DNA of 64,000 nt from Brucellaceae bacterium (GTDB lineage Bacteria > Pseudomonadota > Alphaproteobacteria > Rhizobiales > Rhizobiaceae): assembly GCA_020637755.1 (NCBI GenBank), contig JACKJW010000010.1, positions 27,331 through 91,330 of the forward strand, read 5' to 3'. This document shows, piece by piece, positions 1-11,735 of the stretch. Position numbers and translations under genes: made by a program. A model generated the notes under the pieces. That model saw only the letters and a program-made list of their open reading frames with translations. It made no database searches and was not told where the DNA came from. Within the stretch, counting starts at the first letter, position 1; every line of letters begins with the position of its first letter.

Positions 1-348
1 AACGGGAATGTCTTCCAGGTTCAGCGTGCAGGCTTCCTCGCAGGGTGCGGGGCAGACGCGACCGGTGAATTCCGGAAAATTGTTGGTGGAGTGGAGGTTG
101 GCAATCGCCTCCTTCCAGTTGCCATTATAGACCAGATCGTTCCAGTCGGGGATCTGGTTGTGCACCGGGCAGCCTGTCGGCCCGTGGCAATAGGGAATGC
201 CGCAATCCATGCAGCGCGCGGCCTGGTCGCGCACCGCCTCGTCCTTCATGGGGATCGTAAATTCGCGGAAGTGGCGGATGCGATCCGAGGCCGGCTGGTA
301 CTTCGCCACCTGCCGGTCGATTTCCATGAAGCCTGTTACCTTGCCCAT
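1..348 (-). CDS. gltD: glutamate synthase small (beta) subunit, 5' part only
   Basis: This is the N-terminal 116 codons of GltD; the rest lies beyond the left edge. GltD oxidises NADPH on FAD and passes electrons through Fe-S clusters to GltB, which makes glutamate from glutamine and 2-oxoglutarate. The visible part has the paired cysteine motifs of the GltD ferredoxin-like domain: CMDCGIPYC followed by a further Cys near residue 60, and CPAPCEEAC near residue 100. The ATG at 348-346 follows a GGGGGACAGG ribosome-binding site. The gene starts 12 bp after the YbjQ-like gene and is the third gene of the glt operon. Confidence 0.93.
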   Translation of the reverse strand, partial: MGKVTGFMEIDRQVAKYQPASDRIRHFREFTIPMKDEAVRDQAARCMDCGIPYCHGPTGCPVHNQIPDWNDLVYNGNWKEAIANLHSTNNFPEFTGRVCPAPCEEACTLNLEDIPV

Positions 349-360
349 GTCCTGTCCCCC

Positions 361-687
361 TTACCGGACCACCACGGCGGTGCCGGATGCCGAGACCATC
401 AGCATCGACCCGCTGGAGCCGGTGGAAATGTTTTCATAATCGATGTCGACGCCGATGACGGCGTTGGCACCCATCTTGCGCGCTTCGTCTTCCAGTTCCC
501 GAAGGGCGGTCTCGCGCGCTTCGCGCAAGACCTTCTCGTAGGAACCCGACCGGCCGCCGACAATGTCGCGGATACCGGCGAAGATATCGCGGAAGATATT
601 GGTGCCAAGGATCGCTTCACCCGTGACGATGCCCTTGTATTCGGCAACGTCACGGCCTTGCAGCGTGTTGGTGGTGGAGATGATCAT
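361..687 (-). CDS. YbjQ/UPF0145-family (heavy-metal-binding-domain) protein between gltB and gltD
   Basis: The 108-residue protein matches the small YbjQ (UPF0145) family: it starts MIISTTNTLQGR, then has GIVTGEAILG, a conserved segment about RDIFAGIRDIVGGRSGSYE, and a C-terminal GANAVIGVDIDYE strand. These proteins form small oligomeric rings, and their biochemical role is unknown despite the 'heavy-metal-binding' domain name. I chose the Met at 687 because the family begins at MI(I/L)(S/T)TT; the frame stays open upstream only into the gltB end. It lies 5 bp after gltB and 12 bp before gltD, so it is almost certainly co-transcribed with glutamate synthase. That placement is unusual. Confidence 0.88.
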   Translation of the reverse strand: MIISTTNTLQGRDVAEYKGIVTGEAILGTNIFRDIFAGIRDIVGGRSGSYEKVLREARETALRELEDEARKMGANAVIGVDIDYENISTGSSGSMLMVSASGTAVVVR

Positions 688-692
688 GCCGC

Positions 693-5423
<4,731 letters not shown>

Positions 5424-5918
5424 CACCTCAATCCTCCAGATGCGCCCCTTGGCCGGGCGGTCACTCGTATCTTGGGTCTGCCCTTGGGGCAGAACCCGGT
5501 TTTCACGCGGCAATCTTGCGAAAGGCCGTCGGGGCGGATGTCTGACACGCCCGGCCACCCCGGCCCGGACGCTCCCGCTGCCGGACGCTTGTCCGTGCCT
5601 GCGGGCCACGCTCTATATCGCGCATTTCGCGCGCAGAAAACCGGGTCGGGACTTCCGTCCGTACCGGCCTCTCATTCGAAGGAATAAGACAGCAATGCTG
5701 TCCTAATTCTTTATGGCACAATCCCGGTCATGGCACAAGGGCCAAAAACGGGCGGGTGAGGCCAACTGCGCATGAATCGAACCCGCGATTGTTGATGTCC
5801 GAACGAATATGTCCCAAGCCGCGCAAAATCGGTGGCGGACTTGCGCGAGGCCTCCGCCCCCTTTCCACAGCGCTCCGGCTGCGTCATTGTCCGCTCCTGA
5901 CAGGAACGGCGGACGGCC
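5424..5918. other. 495-bp intergenic region between gltB and the threonine aldolase gene
   Basis: This stretch separates two divergent genes and should hold both promoters and the gltB leader. I see no convincing coding frame: open frames here lack recognisable protein features. The only clear structure is a perfect palindrome, GACAGCA-A-TGCTGTC, at 5688-5702, listed separately. The sequence around 5700-5725 is locally AT-rich (taattctttatgg), which suits a promoter, but no consensus boxes stand out. Confidence 0.6.
5688..5702. promoter_or_regulatory. palindrome upstream of gltB, possible operator
   Basis: Two perfect 7-bp arms (GACAGCA and TGCTGTC) flank a single A. It lies about 265 bp upstream of the gltB start, next to the AT-rich segment that looks most promoter-like. 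The protein that would bind it is not identifiable from this window. Confidence 0.35.
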
Positions 5919-6968
5919 ATGAATTTTGCATCCGACAACTGGGCCGGCGCCCACCCCGCGATCAATGAAGCGCTGACACGCGAGGCGGACGGGTTTGCCG
6001 CCGCCTATGGTGCAAGTGATCTCGACCGGCGGGTCGAGCAACGCTTCAACGCGCTTTTCGGCCGCGAGGTCGCCGTCTTCTTCGTCGGCACCGGCACGGC
6101 GGCCAATGCGCTGGCCCTCGCCGCCCTCAACCGGCCGGGCGGCGTCTCCTTCTGCCACCGCGAGGCCCACATGATCGAGGATGAGTGCGGCGCGCCGGAA
6201 TATTTCACAGGTGGCGCCCGCCTGCATCCGGTTGACGGGGCGCTTGGCCGCATCGATCCGGTATTGCTGGCCCGCGAATTGAAGCGCTTTCCGCCCGGTT
6301 TCATCCATGCCGGGCAGCCCATGGCCGTCTCGATCACGCAGGCGACCGAAGCGGGCACACTTTACAGCCTGGAGGACATTGCCGCCATTTCCGCGGTGGC
6401 GCGCGAGCACGGCCTGCCCCTCCACATGGATGGCGCGCGCTTTGCCAATGCGCTGGTCGCACTCGGCTGCACACCGGCCGAGATGACCTGGAAGGCCGGC
6501 GTGGACGTGCTCTCCTTCGGCGGCACCAAGAACGGATGCTGGTGCGCCGAGGCGCTGGTCTTCTTCAATCCGGAACAGGCTCGCGACCTGCCTTTCATCC
6601 GCAAGCGCGCCGCTCAGCTGTTCTCCAAGTCCCGCTTCATCGCCGCCCAGTTCGATGCCTATCTGGAAGGCGATCTCTGGCTGCGCTCAGCCCGCCACGC
6701 CAATGCCATGGCCCGGCAACTGGCGGACGCCATAACCGCCTCAGGCACCATGCGTCTGGCATGGCAGCCGCAGGCCAACGAGGTCTTCGCGATCATGGGC
6801 CAGGCACGGCTGGACGAACTGGGTGCGGCAGGCGCAAGGCTCTACCCCTGGAACCCGCCGCATGGCTTCGAGGGTGACATCGGCAGCGGCGAGGTTCTCA
6901 CCCGCCTCGTGACCTCCTTTGCCACGGCACCTGAAGATGTCACCGCATTCCGCGCGCTCAGCACCTGA
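5919..6968 (+). CDS. ltaE: low-specificity L-threonine aldolase (PLP, fold type I)
   Basis: The 349-residue protein matches threonine aldolases, which cleave L-threonine and L-allo-threonine to glycine and acetaldehyde with pyridoxal phosphate. It begins with the family signature FASDNWAGAHP. It has the glycine-rich segment VGTGTAAN near residue 57, the Asp-containing DGARFANA at about 171 that contacts the PLP ring nitrogen, and the Schiff-base lysine in FGGTKNG (Lys204). The length is normal. The start at 5919 puts the family signature at the N-terminus. It appears monocistronic and is followed by a GC-rich hairpin at 6978-6999. Confidence 0.93.
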   Translation: MNFASDNWAGAHPAINEALTREADGFAAAYGASDLDRRVEQRFNALFGREVAVFFVGTGTAANALALAALNRPGGVSFCHREAHMIEDECGAPEYFTGGARLHPVDGALGRIDPVLLARELKRFPPGFIHAGQPMAVSITQATEAGTLYSLEDIAAISAVAREHGLPLHMDGARFANALVALGCTPAEMTWKAGVDVLSFGGTKNGCWCAEALVFFNPEQARDLPFIRKRAAQLFSKSRFIAAQFDAYLEGDLWLRSARHANAMARQLADAITASGTMRLAWQPQANEVFAIMGQARLDELGAAGARLYPWNPPHGFEGDIGSGEVLTRLVTSFATAPEDVTAFRALST

Positions 6969-6977
6969 AACACGGTA

Positions 6978-6999
6978 ACAGGCCCGATCACGGGCCTGT
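6978..6999 (+). terminator. GC-rich hairpin after the threonine aldolase gene
   Basis: Perfect 9-bp arms (ACAGGCCCG and CGGGCCTGT) surround the tetraloop ATCA, starting 10 bp after the ltaE stop. There is no T-run, so this is either a weak terminator or an mRNA 3'-end stabiliser. It could instead affect the downstream RiPP operon. Confidence 0.45.
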
Positions 7000-7114
7000 C
7001 AGCGCCCGGTGATTTCCTCTCACACGGCCTTTATTTCCAAGTGAGACGCCTCTCGGCGATGGTTCGCGGGCCGGTCAGCGCACCGGCCATGCGAACAATC
7101 GAGAGGAACAACCC

Positions 7115-7453
7115 ATGTCCAAACAGAAGCTTGGTGCCGCCTTCTTTGCCGGCGCCGTCGCCACCGCCATTTCCGGTGCCTCCATGCTGGCAGCCACTTC
7201 CGCCGCCCACGCCGCCGACCAGAAGTGCTTCGGTGTTTCCATGGCCGGCCAGAACGATTGCGCCGCCGGTCCCGGCACCACCTGCGCCGGCACCTCCAAG
7301 GTGGACTATCAGGGCAATTCCTGGACGCTGGTCAAGGAAGGCACTTGCGAAACCGCCAAGCCGGTGCTCGCCAAGTCGGGCACGGAAGTCATGCTGCCCG
7401 ACGGCAGGATGGGCTCGCTCGCCGCGCTCGACCGCGACCTGCCGAAGATGTGA
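7115..7453 (+). CDS. bufA1: bufferin-type RiPP precursor, DUF2282 family (BufA1-like)
   Basis: The 112-residue protein has a Sec signal peptide: a short basic N-terminus, a hydrophobic core at residues 6-25, and an AHA-AD cleavage site near 33. The mature domain of about 79 residues carries exactly four cysteines (Cys38, Cys49, Cys57, Cys78) within the DUF2282 motifs QKCFGV, NDCAAGPGTTC and GTCE. Family knowledge: DUF2282 proteins encoded next to DUF692 enzymes are precursors of bufferins, periplasmic copper-binding RiPPs in which cysteines become thiooxazole-type heterocycles. The start codon follows GAGAGGAACAACCC. The stop codon overlaps the next gene by one base (TGATG), so precursor and enzyme are translationally linked. 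The metal and the modified cysteines here are inferred from the family. Confidence 0.88.
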   Translation: MSKQKLGAAFFAGAVATAISGASMLAATSAAHAADQKCFGVSMAGQNDCAAGPGTTCAGTSKVDYQGNSWTLVKEGTCETAKPVLAKSGTEVMLPDGRMGSLAALDRDLPKM

Positions 7454-8403
7454 TGAACCCCAACCGGAGACCGGCGGTGCTTCCCATGACCCCCACCCCC
7501 TCGGACAAGGATGGCAGCCGCCGTTTTCCGGACCTGTCCCCGGCAGGCATGCCGGGGGCATCCTTCAAGCCGCAACACCTTGACGCGATCCTCGCCGACG
7601 CCGGCGCGGGCGTCTTCTTTGAAGTCCATGCCGAGAATTACATGGGCGCCGGAGGCATGCCGCACGCCGCGCTCGCAGCCATCCGCGAGCGCTTTGCCCT
7701 GTCCCTGCATGGCGTCTGCATGTCGATCGGCGGCCAAAACCCGCTCGACAAGGCGCATCTGGCCCGCTTCCGCGCACTCGTGGACCGTTACCAGCCGGCC
7801 CTGGTCTCCGAACACCTCGCCTGGTCCACCCATGACGGTGTGTTCTACAACGATCTGCTTCCCCTGCCCTATACAGCCGCCACGCTGGAGCGCGTCACAG
7901 CCCATGTCAGCGAGATGCAGGACGCCATCGGCCGCCAGATCCTGCTGGAAAACCCCTCCACCTACGTGCTCTTCGAGCAATCCACTCTGGAGGAAACGGA
8001 TTTCCTGGCCGAAGTCGTCCGGCGCACCGGTTGCGGCCTGCTGCTCGACATCAACAATGTCTTCGTTTCCGCCACCAATCACGGCTGGTCGCCGATCAGC
8101 TATCTCGGGCGCTTCCCGCTGGAACATGTCGGCGAAATCCACCTTGCCGGTCATGACGAGCAGGCCGACGAGGCCGGCGCACCGCTGCTGATCGACAGCC
8201 ACGACCGGCCGGTCGCCGATCCGGTCTGGGATCTTTACCGCATCGTCATCCGCCAGTGTGGCCCGCTTCCCACGCTGGTGGAATGGGACGCCGATGTGCC
8301 GGACTGGCCGGTCCTCAAGGCCGAGGCGAAGGCCGCCGGTGACATTCTCGATGCCGCCGCTCTCGACTACATGATGGGGTCGCGCCATGCCGTCGCCGGT
8401 TGA
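7453..8403 (+). CDS. bufB: multinuclear iron oxidase (MNIO/DUF692), bufferin-modifying enzyme
   Basis: The 316-residue protein is a DUF692 TIM-barrel enzyme of the MNIO family, which uses a cluster of two or three irons to oxidise cysteines in peptide substrates. The candidate metal-binding motifs are all present in order: FFEVHAENYMG, SLHGVCMSIGG, VSEHLAWS, ILLENPSTYV, DINNVFVSATNHG, GEIHLAGH, DSHDRPV and VEWDADVP. I place the start at 7453, overlapping the precursor stop; an internal ATG at 7486 is the alternative. The gene overlaps bufC by 17 bp, as is common in these operons. Its likely substrate is the DUF2282 peptide encoded just upstream. Confidence 0.93.
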   Translation: MNPNRRPAVLPMTPTPSDKDGSRRFPDLSPAGMPGASFKPQHLDAILADAGAGVFFEVHAENYMGAGGMPHAALAAIRERFALSLHGVCMSIGGQNPLDKAHLARFRALVDRYQPALVSEHLAWSTHDGVFYNDLLPLPYTAATLERVTAHVSEMQDAIGRQILLENPSTYVLFEQSTLEETDFLAEVVRRTGCGLLLDINNVFVSATNHGWSPISYLGRFPLEHVGEIHLAGHDEQADEAGAPLLIDSHDRPVADPVWDLYRIVIRQCGPLPTLVEWDADVPDWPVLKAEAKAAGDILDAAALDYMMGSRHAVAG

Positions 8404-9163
8404 TCCCTTCTGGCAGACCGGCACCTTTGCCGGTGCGCTGACCGATCCGGACTTGGGCGAACCCGGCTATCTCGCAGCTCATCACGGCGGCCGGACCGCA
8501 CAGCGCTTCAATGTCTATCGCAACAATGTGGTCCATTCGCTGGTCGAGGCGCTCGGACAGGTCTATCCGGCTGTCCGCCATGTGACAGGCGGCGAGCGCT
8601 TCGCCCATGTGGCGCGCCTCTACATGGCCGCCCATCCGCCCCGGTCTTCCCTGCTTTTTCAGTATGGCGAAGGCTTCGGCGATTTCCTCGACCGCTTTGC
8701 CCCGGCCCGCGAACAGATGCCCTGGCTTGGCGCGCTGGCCCGTCTCGAGCGCGCCTGGCTCGATGCCTGGCATGCAGCCGACGCATCCGCGCTGGACGCT
8801 GCCCTTCTGGCCGCTGTTTCCGCCGATGACCTGCCCGGCCTGCGATTCATCGCCCATCCCGCCACCCGGATCGTGCCGGGCGAGTGGGCGGTCGCAGACC
8901 TGTTCCGCCAGGCCCGGCAGGACAGCGAGGGCCCGCTGCCGCAGCCGGTCCCGGAATCCGTCCTCGTGACACGCCCTGATCTCACCGTGATGACAGCCAC
9001 CCTGTTGCCGGGCGAGGCCGCCCTCGCCGCCGCGCTTCTTGAAGGAGTGCCGCTGGAGGATGCCGCTGAAACAGGTTTTTCAGCCGATCCCGGGTTTGAT
9101 TTTTCGCAGGCACTTGCCCGCCTGCTCGCCGCCGGAGCCTTTTCCGGCCACACACGGCCATAA
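8387..9163 (+). CDS. bufC: DUF2063-family MNIO partner protein (BufC-like)
   Basis: The 258-residue protein has the DUF2063 N-terminal signature (RFNVYRNNVVHSLVEAL, near residues 40-56, then VYPAVRHVTGG) and a C-terminal region that resembles a peptide-recognition domain. In MNIO systems this protein forms a complex with the DUF692 enzyme and recruits the precursor peptide. Its gene overlaps bufB by 17 bp and ends 19 bp before the DoxX gene. The start at 8387 matches the family N-terminus (PFWQTGTFAGAL). Confidence 0.9.
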   Translation: MPSPVDPFWQTGTFAGALTDPDLGEPGYLAAHHGGRTAQRFNVYRNNVVHSLVEALGQVYPAVRHVTGGERFAHVARLYMAAHPPRSSLLFQYGEGFGDFLDRFAPAREQMPWLGALARLERAWLDAWHAADASALDAALLAAVSADDLPGLRFIAHPATRIVPGEWAVADLFRQARQDSEGPLPQPVPESVLVTRPDLTVMTATLLPGEAALAAALLEGVPLEDAAETGFSADPGFDFSQALARLLAAGAFSGHTRP

Positions 9164-9182
9164 GCTGACAAGGGAGGACATC

Positions 9183-9788
9183 ATGAAACGATGGATCAAC
9201 GCAGTGGTGGCGGCCCATGCCGCTGTCTTCGCTGCAGTGGAGCGCGCGACGTCTTCATGGCTGCCCGGGCTGGCAGCAAGGTTGGTCTTTGCCTCTGTCC
9301 TGCTCGGATATTACTGGAATTCCGCGCTCACCAAGGTGGGAAGCGGACTGGCCGGCCTCTTTCCGGTGGCGGACAACGCCTATTACCAGATCGCCCCGCA
9401 TATCATCGAGGCGGCGGGCTACGACGTGTCGAATGTGGCCGTCTTCCCGTGGAAGATCATCGTGCATGCCGGAACCTATGCCGAGTTCCTCCTGCCGCTG
9501 GCCGTGACGCTCGGCCTCTTTGCCCGCCTCGCCGCACTCGGCATGACCGGCTTCATCCTCGTGCAGACCCTCGTTGATATCACGCTGCACAAGATCGGGG
9601 CTGAGGCGACCGGTTCCTTCTTCGACCGCTTCCCCGATGCGATGATCGCCGACCAGCGCCTGCTCTGGCTCTTCCCATTGCTCTATCTGGTGGTGAAGGG
9701 AGCCGGTCTGGTCTCGGTCGATGCCCTGCTGGTCCGGCTCTGGAAACCGGCCGCGCCCACGGGGCGGGCAACACCCCTGCCCGCCTGA
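9183..9788 (+). CDS. DoxX-family membrane protein of the bufferin operon
   Basis: The 201-residue protein has four predicted membrane segments, at about residues 28-48, 90-115, 115-135 and 155-175, in the pattern of DoxX/SURF4 proteins. DoxX proteins often end bufABC-type operons, where a redox or quinone-linked role has been suggested; the actual function here is unknown. The start at 9183 is chosen because AAGGGAGGACATC directly precedes this ATG, although the frame is open further upstream inside bufC. It lies 19 bp after bufC. Confidence 0.88.
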   Translation: MKRWINAVVAAHAAVFAAVERATSSWLPGLAARLVFASVLLGYYWNSALTKVGSGLAGLFPVADNAYYQIAPHIIEAAGYDVSNVAVFPWKIIVHAGTYAEFLLPLAVTLGLFARLAALGMTGFILVQTLVDITLHKIGAEATGSFFDRFPDAMIADQRLLWLFPLLYLVVKGAGLVSVDALLVRLWKPAAPTGRATPLPA

Positions 9789-9798
9789 ACCGCATAGC

Positions 9799-9826
9799 AA
9801 AAAGGCGGCGCCGGGAAGCGCCGCCT
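9799..9826 (-). terminator. intrinsic terminator of the hsp20 gene (possibly bidirectional)
   Basis: A 9-bp GC-rich stem (AGGCGGCGC and GCGCCGCCT) encloses a 6-nt loop. On the minus strand it is followed by a run of five T, which fits termination of the hsp20 transcript ending at 9858. It lies between convergent genes, so it may also stop the bufferin operon transcript. Confidence 0.8.
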
Positions 9827-9857
9827 GCGACTGGAGATCGCGCGTGAGGTCAGGCCG

Positions 9858-10325
9858 TCACCCGGCCGTTGCCTCGATTTCCTTGACCGAACCGGCCGGG
9901 CTTGCGGTGATGGAAATCTTGCGCGGCTTCATCTCTTCGGGAATTTCACGCTTGAGGTCGATGTGGAGCAGGCCGTTCTTCAGTGCGGCTCCCGCCACTT
10001 CCACGTGATCGGCCAGCTGGAAGCGGCGCTCGAAGGCGCGCGCGGCGATGCCGCGATGCAGATATTCGCTGCCCTCGGTCTTTTCCTCTTCAACCTTCTC
10101 GCCCTTGACCGTCAGCGCGTTGCGTTTGGCCTCGATGGACAGCTCGTCTTCGCCGAACCCGGCCACAGCCATGGTGATGCGATAGGAATCGGCACCGGTG
10201 CGCTCGATGTTGTAGGGCGGATAGGTCTGTCCGCTGTCCGGTGCGCCAAGGCTGTCCAGCATGGTGAACAGGCGATCGAAGCCGACGGTGGAACGGTAGA
10301 GCGGGGAAAAATCAACGTGACGCAT
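9858..10325 (-). CDS. ibpA: small heat-shock protein, Hsp20/IbpA family
   Basis: The 155-residue protein is a class A alphaproteobacterial small heat-shock protein. It has the N-terminal motif RHVDFSPLYRSTVGFDRLF, an alpha-crystallin domain from about residue 35 to 130 (PPYNIERTGADSYRITMAV, ending ALKNGLLHIDLKREIPEE), and a short C-terminal tail with the KPRKISI motif. These ATP-independent chaperones hold unfolded proteins in soluble aggregates for refolding by DnaK/ClpB. The start follows AGGAGGACACCC. Regulation is visible: a sigma-32-like promoter and a ROSE-like leader lie upstream, and a terminator follows at 9799. Confidence 0.95.
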   Translation of the reverse strand: MRHVDFSPLYRSTVGFDRLFTMLDSLGAPDSGQTYPPYNIERTGADSYRITMAVAGFGEDELSIEAKRNALTVKGEKVEEEKTEGSEYLHRGIAARAFERRFQLADHVEVAGAALKNGLLHIDLKREIPEEMKPRKISITASPAGSVKEIEATAG

Positions 10326-10428
10326 GGGTGTCCTCCTGAAAGCGACGTTGTTGCGTTTGGCCTTGGCGTCAGAACCCTGTCATCAGGCGTTCCCTGTTCC
10401 GGCCAGTGGCCCCGAAGTGGCGGCCACA
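10326..10428 (-). promoter_or_regulatory. candidate ROSE-type RNA thermometer in the hsp20 leader
   Basis: The leader of about 103 nt contains UCGCU (complement of 10341-10345) four bases before the Shine-Dalgarno AGGAGGA. This is the UYGCU/AGGA arrangement that defines ROSE elements upstream of alphaproteobacterial hsp20 genes. The segment UUCUGA about 40 nt upstream can also pair with UCAGGA across the ribosome site. Upstream hairpins can form (GUGGCC/GGCCAC and CCUG-AUGA-CAGG). The exact fold was not computed. Confidence 0.55.
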
Positions 10429-10434
10429 CCTGAA

Positions 10435-10463
10435 ATCTGGGAATTGCAGGCCAGCGTTTCAAG
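10435..10463 (-). promoter_or_regulatory. sigma-32 (RpoH)-like promoter for hsp20
   Basis: On the minus strand there is a perfect -35 element CTTGAAA (complement of 10457-10463), a 15-bp spacer and the -10-like CCCAGAT (complement of 10435-10441). This resembles the heat-shock consensus CTTGAAA...CCCCAT. The predicted transcript start leaves a leader of about 100 nt before hsp20. Confidence 0.6.
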
Positions 10464-10766
10464 GGCGCACGGATGCCAGGCTGCCCTCCGATGAACACCA
10501 GATGAATGCCGCCTTCCGGCGCCGTTCAGCTTACCGTTGATAAAAGGGATGCAACGCTGGCGCCGCACACAAACGCCGGCGGCGTGGAACCGGGTGTATC
10601 GTCCCTTCCTCCCGGAACCGCACAGAAGGCCGGGGGCCTGTCCGCAAGGGCAGACCCCCGGTTTTGCGTTTGCGCCCCCGAAACTTTTTGATTTTGGCAG
10701 TCCGGTTGATTATGCCCTTGGGCAAGCCGCGCCTGATTTCCCGGCGCGCGGACAACAGAAGGCGCG
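10464..10766. other. non-coding stretch upstream of the alpha/beta hydrolase gene
   Basis: No convincing gene is visible here. Short open frames on both strands lack ribosome sites and recognisable protein features. The stretch holds the upstream side of the heat-shock promoter and a strong plus-strand terminator at 10630-10665 that no annotated gene accounts for. A short non-coding transcript starting around 10480-10560 is possible. Confidence 0.5.
10630..10665 (+). terminator. orphan intrinsic terminator (possible sRNA 3' end)
   Basis: The arms CCGGGGG (10630-10636) and CCCCCGG (10655-10661) are perfectly complementary. The stem continues with CTGTCC against GGGCAG around a GCAA tetraloop, with one mismatch, and is followed by TTTT. 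It is one of the strongest hairpins in the window, yet no plus-strand gene ends nearby. Confidence 0.65.
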
Positions 10767-11726
10767 ATGACCCAAGAGCCGGACATCCTGTTTGCCATGG
10801 CCGACAACCCGGTGCCCCCGGCAGCCCAGGCGGGCTATCTGGAGGCGTCAGGCGGCCATCGCCTGCGCTACGCCACCTTCAAGGCGACCGGGCGGCCATT
10901 GCGCGGCACGGTGATCATCCTGCATGGCCGCAACGAGTGCATCGAGAAATATTTCGAGACGATCAGGGAACTGTCGGAAGCCGGATTCGGAACGGCCACC
11001 TTCGACTGGCGCGGCCAAGGTGGTTCGGACCGCCTGCTGAAGGACCGGTCGCGCGGCTATATCGACGATTTCGCCACCTATGTGGATGATCTCGAACTGT
11101 TCATGACCAGGATCGTGCTGCCCGATTGCCGCGGCCCCTACCACATCCTTGGCCATTCCACCGGATCGCTGATCGCGCTTCTGGCGAGCGGCAACATGAC
11201 CAACCGCATCCGCCGGATGGTGCTGGGCTCGCCGCTTCTCGCCATCCGTCAGAAGATGATGTCGGCGGGTGCTGTCGCCCTGCTCGCCCGCACCCTGGAT
11301 CTGGTTGGCCTCGGGCGCGTCTACATGGCCGGCGGGCCGCGCCCGCGCGAGATCGCGCCCTTCGCCACCAACAAGCTGACAACCGACCACCAGCGCTACA
11401 TGCGCAATGCGCGCCTCTATGAGGACCATCCCGAACTGGCGCTCGGCGGCCCCACCGTTTCCTGGGTCAATGCCGCCTGCATGGCCATCGAAGAAGTGAC
11501 CGACCCGGAATTCATCGCGGCCATCCGCGTGCCCGCCCTGATGATCGCGGCAGGAAATGACAGCGTCGTCTCCAACGAGGCCATCGAGCATTATGCGCGC
11601 GCCATGCGCTCCGGCGCCTTGCTGACCATTGACGGCGCCCGCCACGAACTGATGCAGGAGGCCGACATCTACCGCGCGCCCTTCATGGCGGCGGCGCTCG
11701 CCTATTTCACCGGCGAGACAGTCTGA
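10767..11726 (+). CDS. alpha/beta hydrolase, lysophospholipase/monoacylglycerol-lipase type (PldB-like)
   Basis: The 319-residue protein is a serine hydrolase of the Hydrolase_4 (lysophospholipase L2 / monoacylglycerol lipase) group. The oxyanion region VIILHGRNECIEKY is near residue 49. The nucleophile elbow is GHSTGS at about residue 130. The acid lies in AAGNDSVVS near 254, and the histidine in GARHELMQE near 290. It probably cleaves acyl chains from lysophospholipids or monoglycerides; the substrate cannot be read from the sequence. No signal peptide is seen. It is separate from its neighbours and convergent with hisN. Confidence 0.85.
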   Translation: MTQEPDILFAMADNPVPPAAQAGYLEASGGHRLRYATFKATGRPLRGTVIILHGRNECIEKYFETIRELSEAGFGTATFDWRGQGGSDRLLKDRSRGYIDDFATYVDDLELFMTRIVLPDCRGPYHILGHSTGSLIALLASGNMTNRIRRMVLGSPLLAIRQKMMSAGAVALLARTLDLVGLGRVYMAGGPRPREIAPFATNKLTTDHQRYMRNARLYEDHPELALGGPTVSWVNAACMAIEEVTDPEFIAAIRVPALMIAAGNDSVVSNEAIEHYARAMRSGALLTIDGARHELMQEADIYRAPFMAAALAYFTGETV

Positions 11727-11735
11727 GGCCGGATA

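Noticed and set aside
10506..10691. A 61-codon frame upstream of the alpha/beta hydrolase gene
   Set aside because: It has no ribosome site or hydrophobic or domain features and overlaps a strong terminator.
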